Assembly: GCF_021789175.1 (NCBI RefSeq)
Contig: NZ_CP084560.1
Coordinates: forward strand, 3,038,001-3,102,000
Direction of reading: 5' to 3'
Origin: Arthrobacter sp. FW306-2-2C-D06B
GTDB lineage: Bacteria > Actinomycetota > Actinomycetes > Actinomycetales > Micrococcaceae
Length of the DNA stretch: 64,000 bases
Below the pieces are notes generated by a model that did no database searches, was not told the DNA's origin, and worked only from the letters and a program-made list of their open reading frames with translations. A program made the position numbers and the translations under genes. Of this stretch, positions 8,394 to 16,630 are shown in pieces; the stretch's first letter is position 1, and every line of letters starts with the position of its first letter.

Positions 8394-9437
8394 GTGATTT
8401 GTTCCATCATTCCTCCCTATATGCTGCGAAGGCTGGCGGCCCAGCACGAGCCCCGCCTGCGGGTGATTGCGCGCGCGGCCAAGGAATCCCTGCTACACAT
8501 CAAGAACCTCCAGGCGGTCCGGGCGCTTCCCGTGCCGGTCCCTGTGCCCACGGCGCGCCAGGCGAAGCCCGGCCCGCCCAAGCGGACCATCTACGACGCA
8601 GGCTCCACCGAGGCCTTGCCGGGGAAGCTCGTCCGCAAGGAGAAAGGTCCGGCGGCGGGCGATGCTGCCGCCGATGAAGCCTACGACGGACTCGGCGAAA
8701 CCCACGCGCTTTATGCCGAGGCGTTCAGCCGGAATTCAATCGACGGCGCCGGGCTGAAACTCGATGCCACAGTCCACTACGGCGAACTGTACGACAACGC
8801 CTTCTGGAACGGCAGCCAAATGGTCTTCGGTGACGGCGACGGCGAGATCTTCCAGAGGTTCACGAAGTCGCTCAGCGTGATAGGGCACGAGCTCGCCCAC
8901 GGAGTCACCCAGTACACGGCAGCCCTCGCCTACCGGAACCAGGCCGGAGCCCTCAACGAGTCCATGTCGGATGTTTTCGGGGCACTGGTGGAGCAGTATG
9001 CCAGAAAGCAGTCGGCAGCCGAGGCCAGCTGGCTGATCGGCGAGGGCTTGTTCACCGACGCCGTCCAAGGCGCCGCCCTCCGATCCATGAAGGCACCAGG
9101 GACCGCGTATGACGACGACGTGCTGGGGAAGGATCCGCAACCGGACTCCATGGACAAGTACGTCCGAACTACCGGGGACAACGGCGGGGTCCACATCAAC
9201 TCGGGCATCCCCAACCGGGCGTTCTGCCGTGTTGCCCTGGAGCTAGGCGGCAACGCCTGGGAGGCGCCGGGACAGATCTGGTACAACACGCTGAGCAGCG
9301 GCTCACTGCCTGCGACGTGCACCTTCGGACGCTTCGCAAAAGCCACAGTGGCGTCTGCAGAGGAGCTCTTCGGCGCGGGATCAAACGAGCATGACGCAGT
9401 CCGCACGGCGTGGGAAACTGTGAAGGTAAAGCTCTAG
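8394..9437 (+). CDS. protealysin-like M4 metalloprotease
   Basis: Thermolysin-family zinc protease, 347 residues. It begins with a short propeptide carrying the IPPYMLRRLA motif typical of protealysin-like precursors, and there is no signal peptide, so export is not obvious. The zinc site is HELAH at residues 165-169, the third ligand is E189 (GALNESMSD), and the transition-state histidine is in VHINSGIPNRAF. I choose GTG at 8394 because GAAAGGG lies 6 nt upstream; an in-frame ATG at 8301 would add 31 unlikely residues. An emfourin-like inhibitor gene begins 33 bp downstream, so enzyme and inhibitor are probably co-transcribed. Confidence 0.92.
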   Translation: MICSIIPPYMLRRLAAQHEPRLRVIARAAKESLLHIKNLQAVRALPVPVPVPTARQAKPGPPKRTIYDAGSTEALPGKLVRKEKGPAAGDAAADEAYDGLGETHALYAEAFSRNSIDGAGLKLDATVHYGELYDNAFWNGSQMVFGDGDGEIFQRFTKSLSVIGHELAHGVTQYTAALAYRNQAGALNESMSDVFGALVEQYARKQSAAEASWLIGEGLFTDAVQGAALRSMKAPGTAYDDDVLGKDPQPDSMDKYVRTTGDNGGVHINSGIPNRAFCRVALELGGNAWEAPGQIWYNTLSSGSLPATCTFGRFAKATVASAEELFGAGSNEHDAVRTAWETVKVKL

Positions 9438-9470
9438 CAGCACCCTCCGGAGCAGTGGAAGCCGCAGAAC

Positions 9471-9782
9471 ATGAAAATCACTGTCCAGCGCAGCGGTGGC
9501 GTCGCAGCGATCACACGCGTCTGGACCGTGGATGCCGCCACTTCCGAAGACAAGAGACGCTGGCTGCCGATCGTGGAGGCCTGCCCTTGGGACCAGGTGC
9601 CATCCCGCGCACTAGCGGCCGCGCAGGCAACCGGCAGAGCGGCCGGGCAAGCCGACCGGTTCATGTATTCGATCCGCGCCGGACAACACCGGGCCACGCT
9701 TCCGGAAACCGATGTCACCGGGCCATGGCACACCCTCGTGGAGAACGCCAAGGTAGAGGGACGCGAGACCCTCCGCCGCTAG
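9471..9782 (+). CDS. emfourin-like protealysin inhibitor
   Basis: A 103-residue protein beginning MKITVQRSGGVAAITRVWTV, which resembles emfourin, the small inhibitor encoded next to protealysin in Serratia and in many M4-protease operons. Such proteins plug the active site of the cognate protease and guard the producing cell. The pairing with the M4 gene 33 bp upstream supports the call. There is no signal peptide, which matches the apparently unexported protease. The start ATG at 9471 has only a modest GGAAG upstream. Its stop overlaps the 3' end of the convergent glxA-type gene by 4 bp. Confidence 0.75.
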   Translation: MKITVQRSGGVAAITRVWTVDAATSEDKRRWLPIVEACPWDQVPSRALAAAQATGRAAGQADRFMYSIRAGQHRATLPETDVTGPWHTLVENAKVEGRETLRR

Positions 9783-10747
9783 CCGACCTCCGCCAATTGG
9801 CCACGGAAAGCCCTCCGGTACGACTGCGGGCTCGTGGCCAGGACCTTGGCGAAGTGGTGCCGCAGCAGCACGGAATGTCCGAATCCGGCTTCGCGCGCAA
9901 TTTCGTCGATGTTCAGCTCCGTGGTTTCAAGGAGTTCCTGTGCCCGGAGCACGCGTTGCGAGTTGAGCCAAGCCGCCGGCGTGGCACCTGTTTCGGCCCG
10001 GAACCGGCGTGCGAAGGTCCGGGCGGACATGTGCAGCCGGGAAGCCAGTTCGTTGACGCTGTGGTCGTGCTCGAGGTTCTCCACCATCCAGCGCAGCAAT
10101 GCCTCCATGGGCGCGGAGCCGCACGTGGGCATGGGCCGGTCGATGTACTGGGCTTGGCCGCCGTCGCGGTGCGGCGGAACCACCATGTCACGGGCAATGG
10201 CAGCAGCAACGTGGGCGCCAAGCTCGACGCGAATCAGATGCAGGCAGGCGTCAATGCCGGCGGCCGTGCCGGCACTTGTGATGATCGTTCCGTCCTGGAC
10301 GTAGAGCACATTTTCGTCCACGTGAATCTGCGGGTACCTGCTGGCGAGGTCCTGTGAATAATGCCAGTGCGTGGTGCAGCGGCGCCCGTCAAGGAGGCCT
10401 GCACGGGCAAGCGCGTACGCCCCGGAACAAATTGACATGACCCAGGCCCCGCGCGCGTGCGCCGCCCGTAGCGCAGCCAATACAGACTCCGGCACGTCCT
10501 CATCCCGTCCGTAGGGAGCCATGATGACCAGGTCGGCATCGGCCGTGGCTTCCAGGCCCAGGCCGACGTGCATCGACAGCCCGGACTTCATCCTCACGTC
10601 TCCGGGGACGGGAGTGCAGACCCTGAAGTCAAAGGCGGGAACGCCACTCCCACGGTCCGCGCGGTCAATGCCAAAGACCTCGCAGGCGGTCCCGAACTCG
10701 AAGATCGAGAAGTTGGGAACAACAATGATTGCCACCGTTTTCAACAT
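9779..10747 (-). CDS. GlxA-family AraC-type transcriptional regulator (DJ-1/PfpI domain + HTH)
   Basis: 322 residues. The N-terminal 180 residues are a DJ-1/PfpI-like domain: TVAIIVVPNFSIFEFGTA, then SICSGAYALARAGLLDGRR with the nucleophile-elbow cysteine retained. The C-terminal 100 residues are an AraC double helix-turn-helix (SARTFARRFRAETGATPAAWL and the final HSVLLRHHF segment). GlxA-type regulators often control amine, arginine or carnitine catabolism; the ligand here cannot be read. A CACACT hexamer lies 6 nt before the ATG, so it may be leaderless. Confidence 0.88.
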   Translation of the reverse strand: MLKTVAIIVVPNFSIFEFGTACEVFGIDRADRGSGVPAFDFRVCTPVPGDVRMKSGLSMHVGLGLEATADADLVIMAPYGRDEDVPESVLAALRAAHARGAWVMSICSGAYALARAGLLDGRRCTTHWHYSQDLASRYPQIHVDENVLYVQDGTIITSAGTAAGIDACLHLIRVELGAHVAAAIARDMVVPPHRDGGQAQYIDRPMPTCGSAPMEALLRWMVENLEHDHSVNELASRLHMSARTFARRFRAETGATPAAWLNSQRVLRAQELLETTELNIDEIAREAGFGHSVLLRHHFAKVLATSPQSYRRAFRGQLAEVG

Positions 10748-10828
10748 AGATCCAGTGTGGCAGAAAATTGCCTAAATGGGTCATTTCTGCCACTGTTTCT
10801 TGAGGTACACCAGGACCACGATGGAGTC

Positions 10829-10993
10829 ATGGAATTCATCGGAGTCTTGCTCTTCATCATCCTCATCATCACTGCCGCCGCTTCCATCTCAGCTGTCCTT
10901 CGGGACGGCCGCGGCCGGCTTCCCGACCGTTCCGAGCCGTGGACGGCGAGGGATCTGCCTAACAACTCATGCTGGACACTGCGCGCGTTCTAA
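10829..10993 (+). CDS. small single-pass membrane protein, unknown function
   Basis: A 54-residue reading frame from ATG 10829. Residues 3-23 form a hydrophobic helix (MEFIGVLLFIILIITAAASI), followed by a short basic and polar tail ending SCWTLRAF. A weak purine stretch (AGGACC) precedes it. Short proteins of this layout, one helix plus a DGRG-type tail, occur in Arthrobacter, but I cannot name a family. It is isolated between the GlxA-type regulator and the WYL regulator. Function unknown. Confidence 0.5.
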   Translation: MEFIGVLLFIILIITAAASISAVLRDGRGRLPDRSEPWTARDLPNNSCWTLRAF

Positions 10994-11013
10994 GCACAGT
11001 CTGCCCCTGAACA

Positions 11014-11030
11014 CGGACGACTTTTGTCCG
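11014..11030 (+). promoter_or_regulatory. inverted repeat CGGAC-N7-GTCCG upstream of the WYL regulator
   Basis: Perfect 5-bp arms covering the expected -35 region, 11 bp upstream of the TAGATT hexamer. A candidate autoregulatory operator; inferred from position only. Confidence 0.35.
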
Positions 11031-11040
11031 CATCGTGGGC

Positions 11041-11046
11041 TAGATT
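11041..11046 (+). promoter_or_regulatory. -10 hexamer of leaderless WYL-regulator promoter
   Basis: TAGATT with a 7-nt gap to ATG 11054. The layout matches the other leaderless starts in the window. Confidence 0.45.
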
Positions 11047-11053
11047 CGGTGCC

Positions 11054-12040
11054 ATGATCCAAACATCCGCGAGGCTGCTGCAATTGCTGTCCTTGTTGCA
11101 GGTCCGGCGTGAATGGACCGGCCCGGCATTGGCCAAGCGGATGGGTGTCACGGAGCGCACCGTCCGCCGTGATGTCGACAAGCTCCGGAACCTCGGCTAC
11201 CCCATCCACGCCTCGCCGGGGATAGCCGGCGGTTACCAACTGGGCGCCGGGGCGCAGCTCCCGCCGCTGCTGCTCGACGACAATGAAGCACTCGCCGTCG
11301 CACTGGGGCTCAACTCCGTGGCGGCGGGTCCGGTCGCCGGTATCGGCGAAGCGTCGGTTCGAGCCTTGGCCAAGCTTGAGCAGGTGCTGCCTGCACGGCT
11401 CCGCCCGAAGTTCGCGATGCTCAAGGCCGCGGTCACCACACTTCCGAGCAACGCGGCGTCGGTAGACCCCCAGCAGCTCACGGTGGTCTCAGCGGCCATC
11501 GCGGACAAGCGACAACTCAGTTTTGACTATGTCAAGGCTGACGGCGAGGCTGGCCGGCGTTTGGTGGAGCCATACCGGCTGGTGGACACCGGGCGGCGCT
11601 GGTACCTGGTCGCTTGGGATGTGGACCGGGAAGACTGGCGCACGTTCCGCGCCGACCGCATCGCCACGCTTCCGGCCGAACGGAAGAAGTACGTGCCGCG
11701 CCCCCTGCCGGCCAAGGATCTCGCGGACTACGTCCAGCGCTCCGTGACCCGCTCGCCGTACCGTTACGACGTCGTCGTGCGGCTCCGCGCCCCGATCGCC
11801 GAGGTGGCCGCCGTCGTCGGCCCGCAGCTCGCGAGCTTGAGCGACGACGGCGGGAACGCCACCTTGCTCCGCGCCGGCTGGGACAGCCTGGCGCAGCCCG
11901 CGGCACACCTCGCAGCGCTCGACATGGACTTCGAAATCATCTCCCCTGAAGAATTCAAGGACTACGCGCGCACTATGGCCGGGCGACTGGAAAATGCGGC
12001 CGGGCATCGCGGACTGCAAGGCGACGCGCCGCCACAGTAG
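11054..12040 (+). CDS. WYL-domain transcriptional regulator (HTH_11 + WYL)
   Basis: 328 residues. The N-terminal winged helix-turn-helix (ARLLQLLSLLQVRREWTGPA, then GVTERTVRRDVDKLRNLGYP) is followed by a WYL domain (about 140-215; FDYVKADG, LVEPYRLVDTGRRWYLVAWD, FRADRI) and a C-terminal WCX extension. WYL regulators sense ligands such as nucleotides or nucleic acids; the target here is unknown. I start at ATG 11054 because the -10-like TAGATT is 7 nt upstream; an in-frame ATG 30 bp earlier lies inside that promoter. Its TAG stop is also the first three bases of the hrpA -10 hexamer. Confidence 0.9.
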   Translation: MIQTSARLLQLLSLLQVRREWTGPALAKRMGVTERTVRRDVDKLRNLGYPIHASPGIAGGYQLGAGAQLPPLLLDDNEALAVALGLNSVAAGPVAGIGEASVRALAKLEQVLPARLRPKFAMLKAAVTTLPSNAASVDPQQLTVVSAAIADKRQLSFDYVKADGEAGRRLVEPYRLVDTGRRWYLVAWDVDREDWRTFRADRIATLPAERKKYVPRPLPAKDLADYVQRSVTRSPYRYDVVVRLRAPIAEVAAVVGPQLASLSDDGGNATLLRAGWDSLAQPAAHLAALDMDFEIISPEEFKDYARTMAGRLENAAGHRGLQGDAPPQ

Positions 12041-12043
12041 ACT
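12038..12043 (+). promoter_or_regulatory. -10 hexamer (TAGACT) close to the hrpA start
   Basis: TAGACT 10 nt before ATG 12054, giving a leader of only a few bases. It overlaps the stop codon of the upstream gene. Confidence 0.35.
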
Positions 12044-12053
12044 GTCAGCAGCC

Positions 12054-15000
12054 ATGACACTTCATATTTCCTACCCCGCAGAGCTGCCCGTTTCCGAGCG
12101 CCGCGAGGACCTGATGGCGGCCATCGCCGCAAACCAGGTGACCATCATCGCCGGCGAAACCGGTTCCGGCAAGACCACCCAGATCCCCAAAATGTGCCTG
12201 GAACTCGGCCTCGGGGACAAGGGCCTGATCGGCCACACCCAGCCGCGACGCCTCGCCGCGCGTACCGTTGCCGAACGCATCGCCTTCGAAATGGGCGTGG
12301 AGATAGGGCAGGAAGTGGGCTTCCAGGTCCGTTTCACCGGCGAAGTCAGCAGGGCCACCAAAATCAAATTGATGACCGACGGCATCCTCCTGGCCGAGAT
12401 CCAGCGGGACAAGCTGCTGCGGAAGTACAGCGCCATCATCATCGACGAGGCACACGAGCGCAGCCTCAACATCGACTTCATCCTGGGCTATCTGAAGCGG
12501 ATCCTGCCGCAGAGGCCGGACCTGAAGGTCATCATCACCTCGGCGACCATCGACCCCCAGCGTTTCGCGAGGCATTTCGGCAGCGAAGAAGAACCTGCGC
12601 CGATCATCGAGGTCTCGGGCCGGACCTACCCGGTGGAAATCCGCTACCGTCCGCTGTCCCAGCCGGCCGGCGGCAGTGCCTCCGGCGAAGATGAGGACGC
12701 ATCCGACGACGAGCTTGAGGAAGACCGCGACCCCCTCGACGCCGTGTGCGACGCCGTCGACGAACTCTCGCTCGAGGCTCCGGGAGACATCCTGGTGTTC
12801 TTCTCCGGCGAGCGCGAGATCCGCGACGCCGCGGAAGCCCTGAACGGCCGGATCCAAGCCAACCGCCGGCTGGCGGGCACGGAAGTCCTCCCATTGTTTG
12901 CCCGTTTGAGCCTGCAGGAGCAGCACAGGGTCTTCAACCCGGGCGGCAAGCGGCGGATCATCCTCGCCACCAACGTCGCGGAAACTTCGCTGACGGTGCC
13001 GGGCATCAAATACGTCATCGACACTGGAACGGCCCGCATCTCCCGCTACTCGCACCGCACCAAGGTGCAGCGGTTGCCGATCGAACGTGTTTCGCAGGCA
13101 TCGGCAAGCCAGCGTTCCGGCCGCTGCGGTCGCGTCTCCGAGGGTATCGCCATCCGGCTCTATTCCGAAGAAGACTTCGAGTCCCGCCCCCCGTTCACTG
13201 ATCCGGAGATCCTGAGGACCAACCTCGCCGCCGTCATCCTGCAGATGACGGCCATGGGCGTCGCCCGCGGCCCCAAAGACGTCGAAAACTTCCCCTTTGT
13301 CGAGCCGCCGGACTCCCGTGCCATCAACGACGGCGTCACGCTCCTGCGCGAACTCGGCGCCCTCAGCGCAGCGCGCACGGGCGACGGCGGCGCTCCCCCG
13401 GCCATCGACGGCGGCAACACTCGTGCCGGCGGCGCAGAAAACCGGGGCGGCCTGACCGCCGTCGGGCAGAAGTTGGCCCAACTCCCGGTCGACCCCCGGC
13501 TCGGCAGGATGATTGTGGAAGCCGGAAGGCGCGGCTGCGTCAAGGAAGTCATGATCCTGGCAGCGGCCTTGACCATCCAGGATCCCCGCGAGCGCCCAAG
13601 CGATAAGCAGCAGCTTGCCGCCGAGAAGCACGCGCGCTTCCGGGACGAGAACTCGGACTTCACCGGATTCTTGAATCTGTGGAACTACATCCAGGAAAAG
13701 CAGCAGGAGCTGTCCTCCACGCAGTTCCGCCGGCTGTGCAGGAACGAGTTCATCAACTACCTGCGCGTCCGCGAATGGCAGGACCTCTTCCAGCAATTGC
13801 GCCAGCTCGCCAAGCCGCTGGGCATCACTATCGACAACAAGCGCGAGGCCGACCCCGTAGGCAACAACGAGGGAATCCACATCAGCCTGCTCTCGGGACT
13901 GCTGAGCCACATCGGCATGCTGGATGAACGCAAGCGCGAATACGCCGGAGCACGCGGCAGCCGATTCGCCATCTTCCCGGGCTCGGCGTTGTTCAAGAAG
14001 TCGCCCGCTTTTGTGATGGCTGCGGAGTTGGTTGAAACCAGCCGGCTCTGGGCCCGGGTCGCGGCGAAATTCGATCCCCTGTGGGCCGAGCAAGTTGCAC
14101 CGGATCTCGTGAAGCGCTCCTACAGCGAGCCCCACTGGTCCACCCGGACGGGCTCGGTCATGGCCCACGAGAAGGTGATGCTCTACGGAGTTCCCATCAT
14201 CCCGAACCGCCGCATCAACTACGGCAGGATCGACCCCGAACTCTGCCGCGAACTCTTCATCCGGCATGCCCTCGTAGAAGGCGACTGGAAGACCCACCAC
14301 AAATTCTTCCACCGCAACCGCGCTTTGCTCCACGAGATCGAGGAACTCGAGACGCGGATGCGCCGCCGGGACATCCTGGTGGACGACCACACGCTGTTCG
14401 AGTTCTACGACGCCAGGATCGGCAAGGACGTGGTTTCCGAACGCCACTTCGACAAATGGTGGAAGGAAGCCCGCCAGCAGGACCCCACCTTGTTGGACTT
14501 CGACCAATCGCTGCTCATCAGCGAGGACGCCGAAGCCCTGGATGATTCCGCCTACCCGAAAACCTGGCTGCACAAGGGCTTTGAGCTGCCCCTGAGCTAC
14601 GAGTTCCATCCCGTGGCTCCCGGCTCGCCGCCCAATCCCTCGGACGGGGTCACAGCCGAGGTTCCCGTGCTGTTCCTCAACCAGCTCGACGACGCCGCCT
14701 TCCGATGGCAGATACCGGGCCAGCGGGTCGAGCTCGTCACGGCCTTGATCAAGTCGCTGCCCAAACAGATCCGCAAGAACTTCGTGCCGGCCCCGGACGT
14801 GGCCCGGCAAGCGGCTGTTGCGTTGGAAACCGACTTCGATCCCGCCTCGGACGATCTCGAAACCTCACTCGAGCTGGTGCTGCGCCGTATCCGGGGTCAC
14901 ATCATTCCTCCGGGATCGTGGAATTGGGACGCTGTGCCGGCGCACCTCCGCGTCAGCTTCAAGGTAGTGGACAGCCGCGGCAAGGTGCTCGACGAAGGCA

Positions 15001-16055
15001 AGGACCTGGCCGCGCTCCAGGAACAGCTGGCCCCGGCTACCCGCCGGGCCATCGCCGAATCCCTTGGGGCAACCCCCGCGACGACGGCACGCGCCAACGG
15101 TCCGAAGGGCGCCCCACGTGCCGCGGGTGCCGGAGCCTCCGGTCGAAACGGCGGTGGCGCGACCCCGCAGGCCGCCGGATTCCTGTCCGAGCAAACCGGG
15201 CTCACCGAGTGGACTTTCGGAGCTATCGAACGCCAAGTCACGCGCACGGTGAAAGGGCACGATGTCACGGGGTTTCCCGCTCTCGTGGATGAGGGAAAAT
15301 CCGTGGGGTTGCGCGTGTTCCAGACCCGGGCGGAGCAGGAGCCTGCAATGCGCGGCGGCGTGATCCGGCTGCTGGCCCTGCGGGTTCCGGCCCCGGACCG
15401 CTACGTCCTGGAACATTTGAACAACACCGAGAAGTTGACGTTCAGCCAGAACCCGCATGGTTCGGTGAGCGCCTTGATCGCGGACTGCGTCCTGGCGGCC
15501 ATAGACAAGCTGACTCCGGCCGAACTTCCTTGGGACAAGGCGGCGTTCGATGCCCTGTACGAACTGGTCCGCGCCGAACTGATCGACACCGTCTTCACGG
15601 TGACCGCCGTCGTCGAACGCATCCTGGGGAGCACCCGGCGGATCGAGAAGCAACTCAAGGGCAGCACGAGCCTCGCCTTGATCAGTGCGCTCAACGATAT
15701 GAAGAGCCAACTGGAGCAACTCGTGTTCCCCGGTTTTGTGGCACAGGCGGGCTACGCCCAGCTGAGCCAGCTGCCGCGGTACTTGGCCGGAATCGAGAAG
15801 CGCCTCGAAAAGCTCCCCAACAACGTGCAGCGCGACGGGCTGAACATGTCGGTGGTGCAGGCGTTGGAAGACGACTACGACGACGCCGTCTCCGCGTTGC
15901 TCCCCGGCCGACGGGCAGGAGCGGAGTTAACACGGGTGCGCTGGATGATCGAAGAACTCCGCGTGAGCCTTTTCGCCGTCGAACTCGGCACAGCCTACTC
16001 GGTCTCGGAAAAGCGCATCCGGACGGTTCTCAACCAGGCGCTGGCACCCGCATAG
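12054..16055 (+). CDS. hrpA: ATP-dependent RNA helicase HrpA
   Basis: DEAH-box helicase of 1333 residues, close to the usual HrpA length of about 1300. Motifs in order: Walker A GETGSGKTTQ (about 31-40), IIIDEAHERSLN (about 130), SAT (about 160), and motif VI QRSGRCGR (about 345). The HA2/OB-fold region and the long HrpA-specific C-terminal domain follow. An acidic insert (EDEDASDDELEEDRD, about 210-225) sits between the RecA domains. ATG 12054 is chosen over the in-frame ATG at 11994, which would overlap the upstream gene. In E. coli HrpA resolves stalled ribosomes. Two conserved-loop hairpins follow the stop codon. Confidence 0.95.
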   Translation: MTLHISYPAELPVSERREDLMAAIAANQVTIIAGETGSGKTTQIPKMCLELGLGDKGLIGHTQPRRLAARTVAERIAFEMGVEIGQEVGFQVRFTGEVSRATKIKLMTDGILLAEIQRDKLLRKYSAIIIDEAHERSLNIDFILGYLKRILPQRPDLKVIITSATIDPQRFARHFGSEEEPAPIIEVSGRTYPVEIRYRPLSQPAGGSASGEDEDASDDELEEDRDPLDAVCDAVDELSLEAPGDILVFFSGEREIRDAAEALNGRIQANRRLAGTEVLPLFARLSLQEQHRVFNPGGKRRIILATNVAETSLTVPGIKYVIDTGTARISRYSHRTKVQRLPIERVSQASASQRSGRCGRVSEGIAIRLYSEEDFESRPPFTDPEILRTNLAAVILQMTAMGVARGPKDVENFPFVEPPDSRAINDGVTLLRELGALSAARTGDGGAPPAIDGGNTRAGGAENRGGLTAVGQKLAQLPVDPRLGRMIVEAGRRGCVKEVMILAAALTIQDPRERPSDKQQLAAEKHARFRDENSDFTGFLNLWNYIQEKQQELSSTQFRRLCRNEFINYLRVREWQDLFQQLRQLAKPLGITIDNKREADPVGNNEGIHISLLSGLLSHIGMLDERKREYAGARGSRFAIFPGSALFKKSPAFVMAAELVETSRLWARVAAKFDPLWAEQVAPDLVKRSYSEPHWSTRTGSVMAHEKVMLYGVPIIPNRRINYGRIDPELCRELFIRHALVEGDWKTHHKFFHRNRALLHEIEELETRMRRRDILVDDHTLFEFYDARIGKDVVSERHFDKWWKEARQQDPTLLDFDQSLLISEDAEALDDSAYPKTWLHKGFELPLSYEFHPVAPGSPPNPSDGVTAEVPVLFLNQLDDAAFRWQIPGQRVELVTALIKSLPKQIRKNFVPAPDVARQAAVALETDFDPASDDLETSLELVLRRIRGHIIPPGSWNWDAVPAHLRVSFKVVDSRGKVLDEGKDLAALQEQLAPATRRAIAESLGATPATTARANGPKGAPRAAGAGASGRNGGGATPQAAGFLSEQTGLTEWTFGAIERQVTRTVKGHDVTGFPALVDEGKSVGLRVFQTRAEQEPAMRGGVIRLLALRVPAPDRYVLEHLNNTEKLTFSQNPHGSVSALIADCVLAAIDKLTPAELPWDKAAFDALYELVRAELIDTVFTVTAVVERILGSTRRIEKQLKGSTSLALISALNDMKSQLEQLVFPGFVAQAGYAQLSQLPRYLAGIEKRLEKLPNNVQRDGLNMSVVQALEDDYDDAVSALLPGRRAGAELTRVRWMIEELRVSLFAVELGTAYSVSEKRIRTVLNQALAPA

Positions 16056-16084
16056 GCCCGCCACGGGCTAGGACCCTTTCGGGC

Positions 16085-16144
16085 TTCCAACAAAGGCGAG
16101 CGAGCGTTTGGAAAAAGGGCGACAAAGGTGAGCGAGCGTCGCCC
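16085..16144. repeat. pair of hairpins with a shared 14-nt loop downstream of hrpA
   Basis: Hairpin 1 (16085-16113): TTCCAAC and GTTTGGAA arms around the loop AAAGGCGAGCGAGC. Hairpin 2 (16117-16144): GGGCGAC and GTCGCCC arms around AAAGGTGAGCGAGC. The loops differ at one base while the stems are unrelated but still paired. This is a repeat element or structured 3' region, not a simple terminator, since no T run follows. Confidence 0.7.
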
Positions 16145-16201
16145 CGGAACCAGGCCGCGTCCATTCCGCGAGCATGCGCGGGAGTTCTACGGCGCCGCGC
16201 T

Positions 16202-16630
16202 TCAGTCCGCCGGAACGGAGTCGCCGTGTCCGGCGGCGATGAGGCCGGCGCGGAGTTTCGCCGCGTTCGCATCGAGCCTCGCAGGGTCCGGGTTGTGCTC
16301 TACGGTTCCGAAGTCGAAATCGGCCAGGGATTCTGCCGGGAAGACGTGCACGTGGAAATGCTCCACTTCGAAGCCCACTACGGAGAGTCCTGCCCGTGGT
16401 GCGCCAAACGCCTCCACTTGTGCCTTCCCGATTGTCTGCGCGACGGACATGACTTTGTTGAGGAGATCAGGGGGGACGTCAGTCCAGCGGTCCACCTCTG
16501 CGCGCGGCACCACGAGCGTGTGGCCGTCGGTAAGCGGGGCAATGGTCAGGAAGGCCACGACGTCGTCGTCCTTCCAGACAAATCGTCCGGGAATCTCGCC
16601 GTTGATGATCTTGGTAAACAGTGTGCTCAT
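16202..16630 (-). CDS. HIT-family protein (histidine triad nucleotide hydrolase)
   Basis: 142 residues with the histidine triad HFHVHVFP near residue 92 and the N-terminal HIT pattern [23 protein letters not shown] proteins hydrolyse AMP-linked substrates such as aminoacyl-AMP or AMP-lysine. Its ATG overlaps the stop of the upstream alcohol dehydrogenase by 4 bp (ATGA), so it is translated from the same mRNA. No metabolic link between the two is obvious. Confidence 0.92.
   Translation of the reverse strand: MSTLFTKIINGEIPGRFVWKDDDVVAFLTIAPLTDGHTLVVPRAEVDRWTDVPPDLLNKVMSVAQTIGKAQVEAFGAPRAGLSVVGFEVEHFHVHVFPAESLADFDFGTVEHNPDPARLDANAAKLRAGLIAAGHGDSVPAD

Noticed and set aside
12045..14810. 921-codon open frame on the minus strand opposite hrpA
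   Set aside because: It is antisense to a gene with complete helicase motifs; high GC leaves such frames open. Its protein is compositionally odd and has no family signature.
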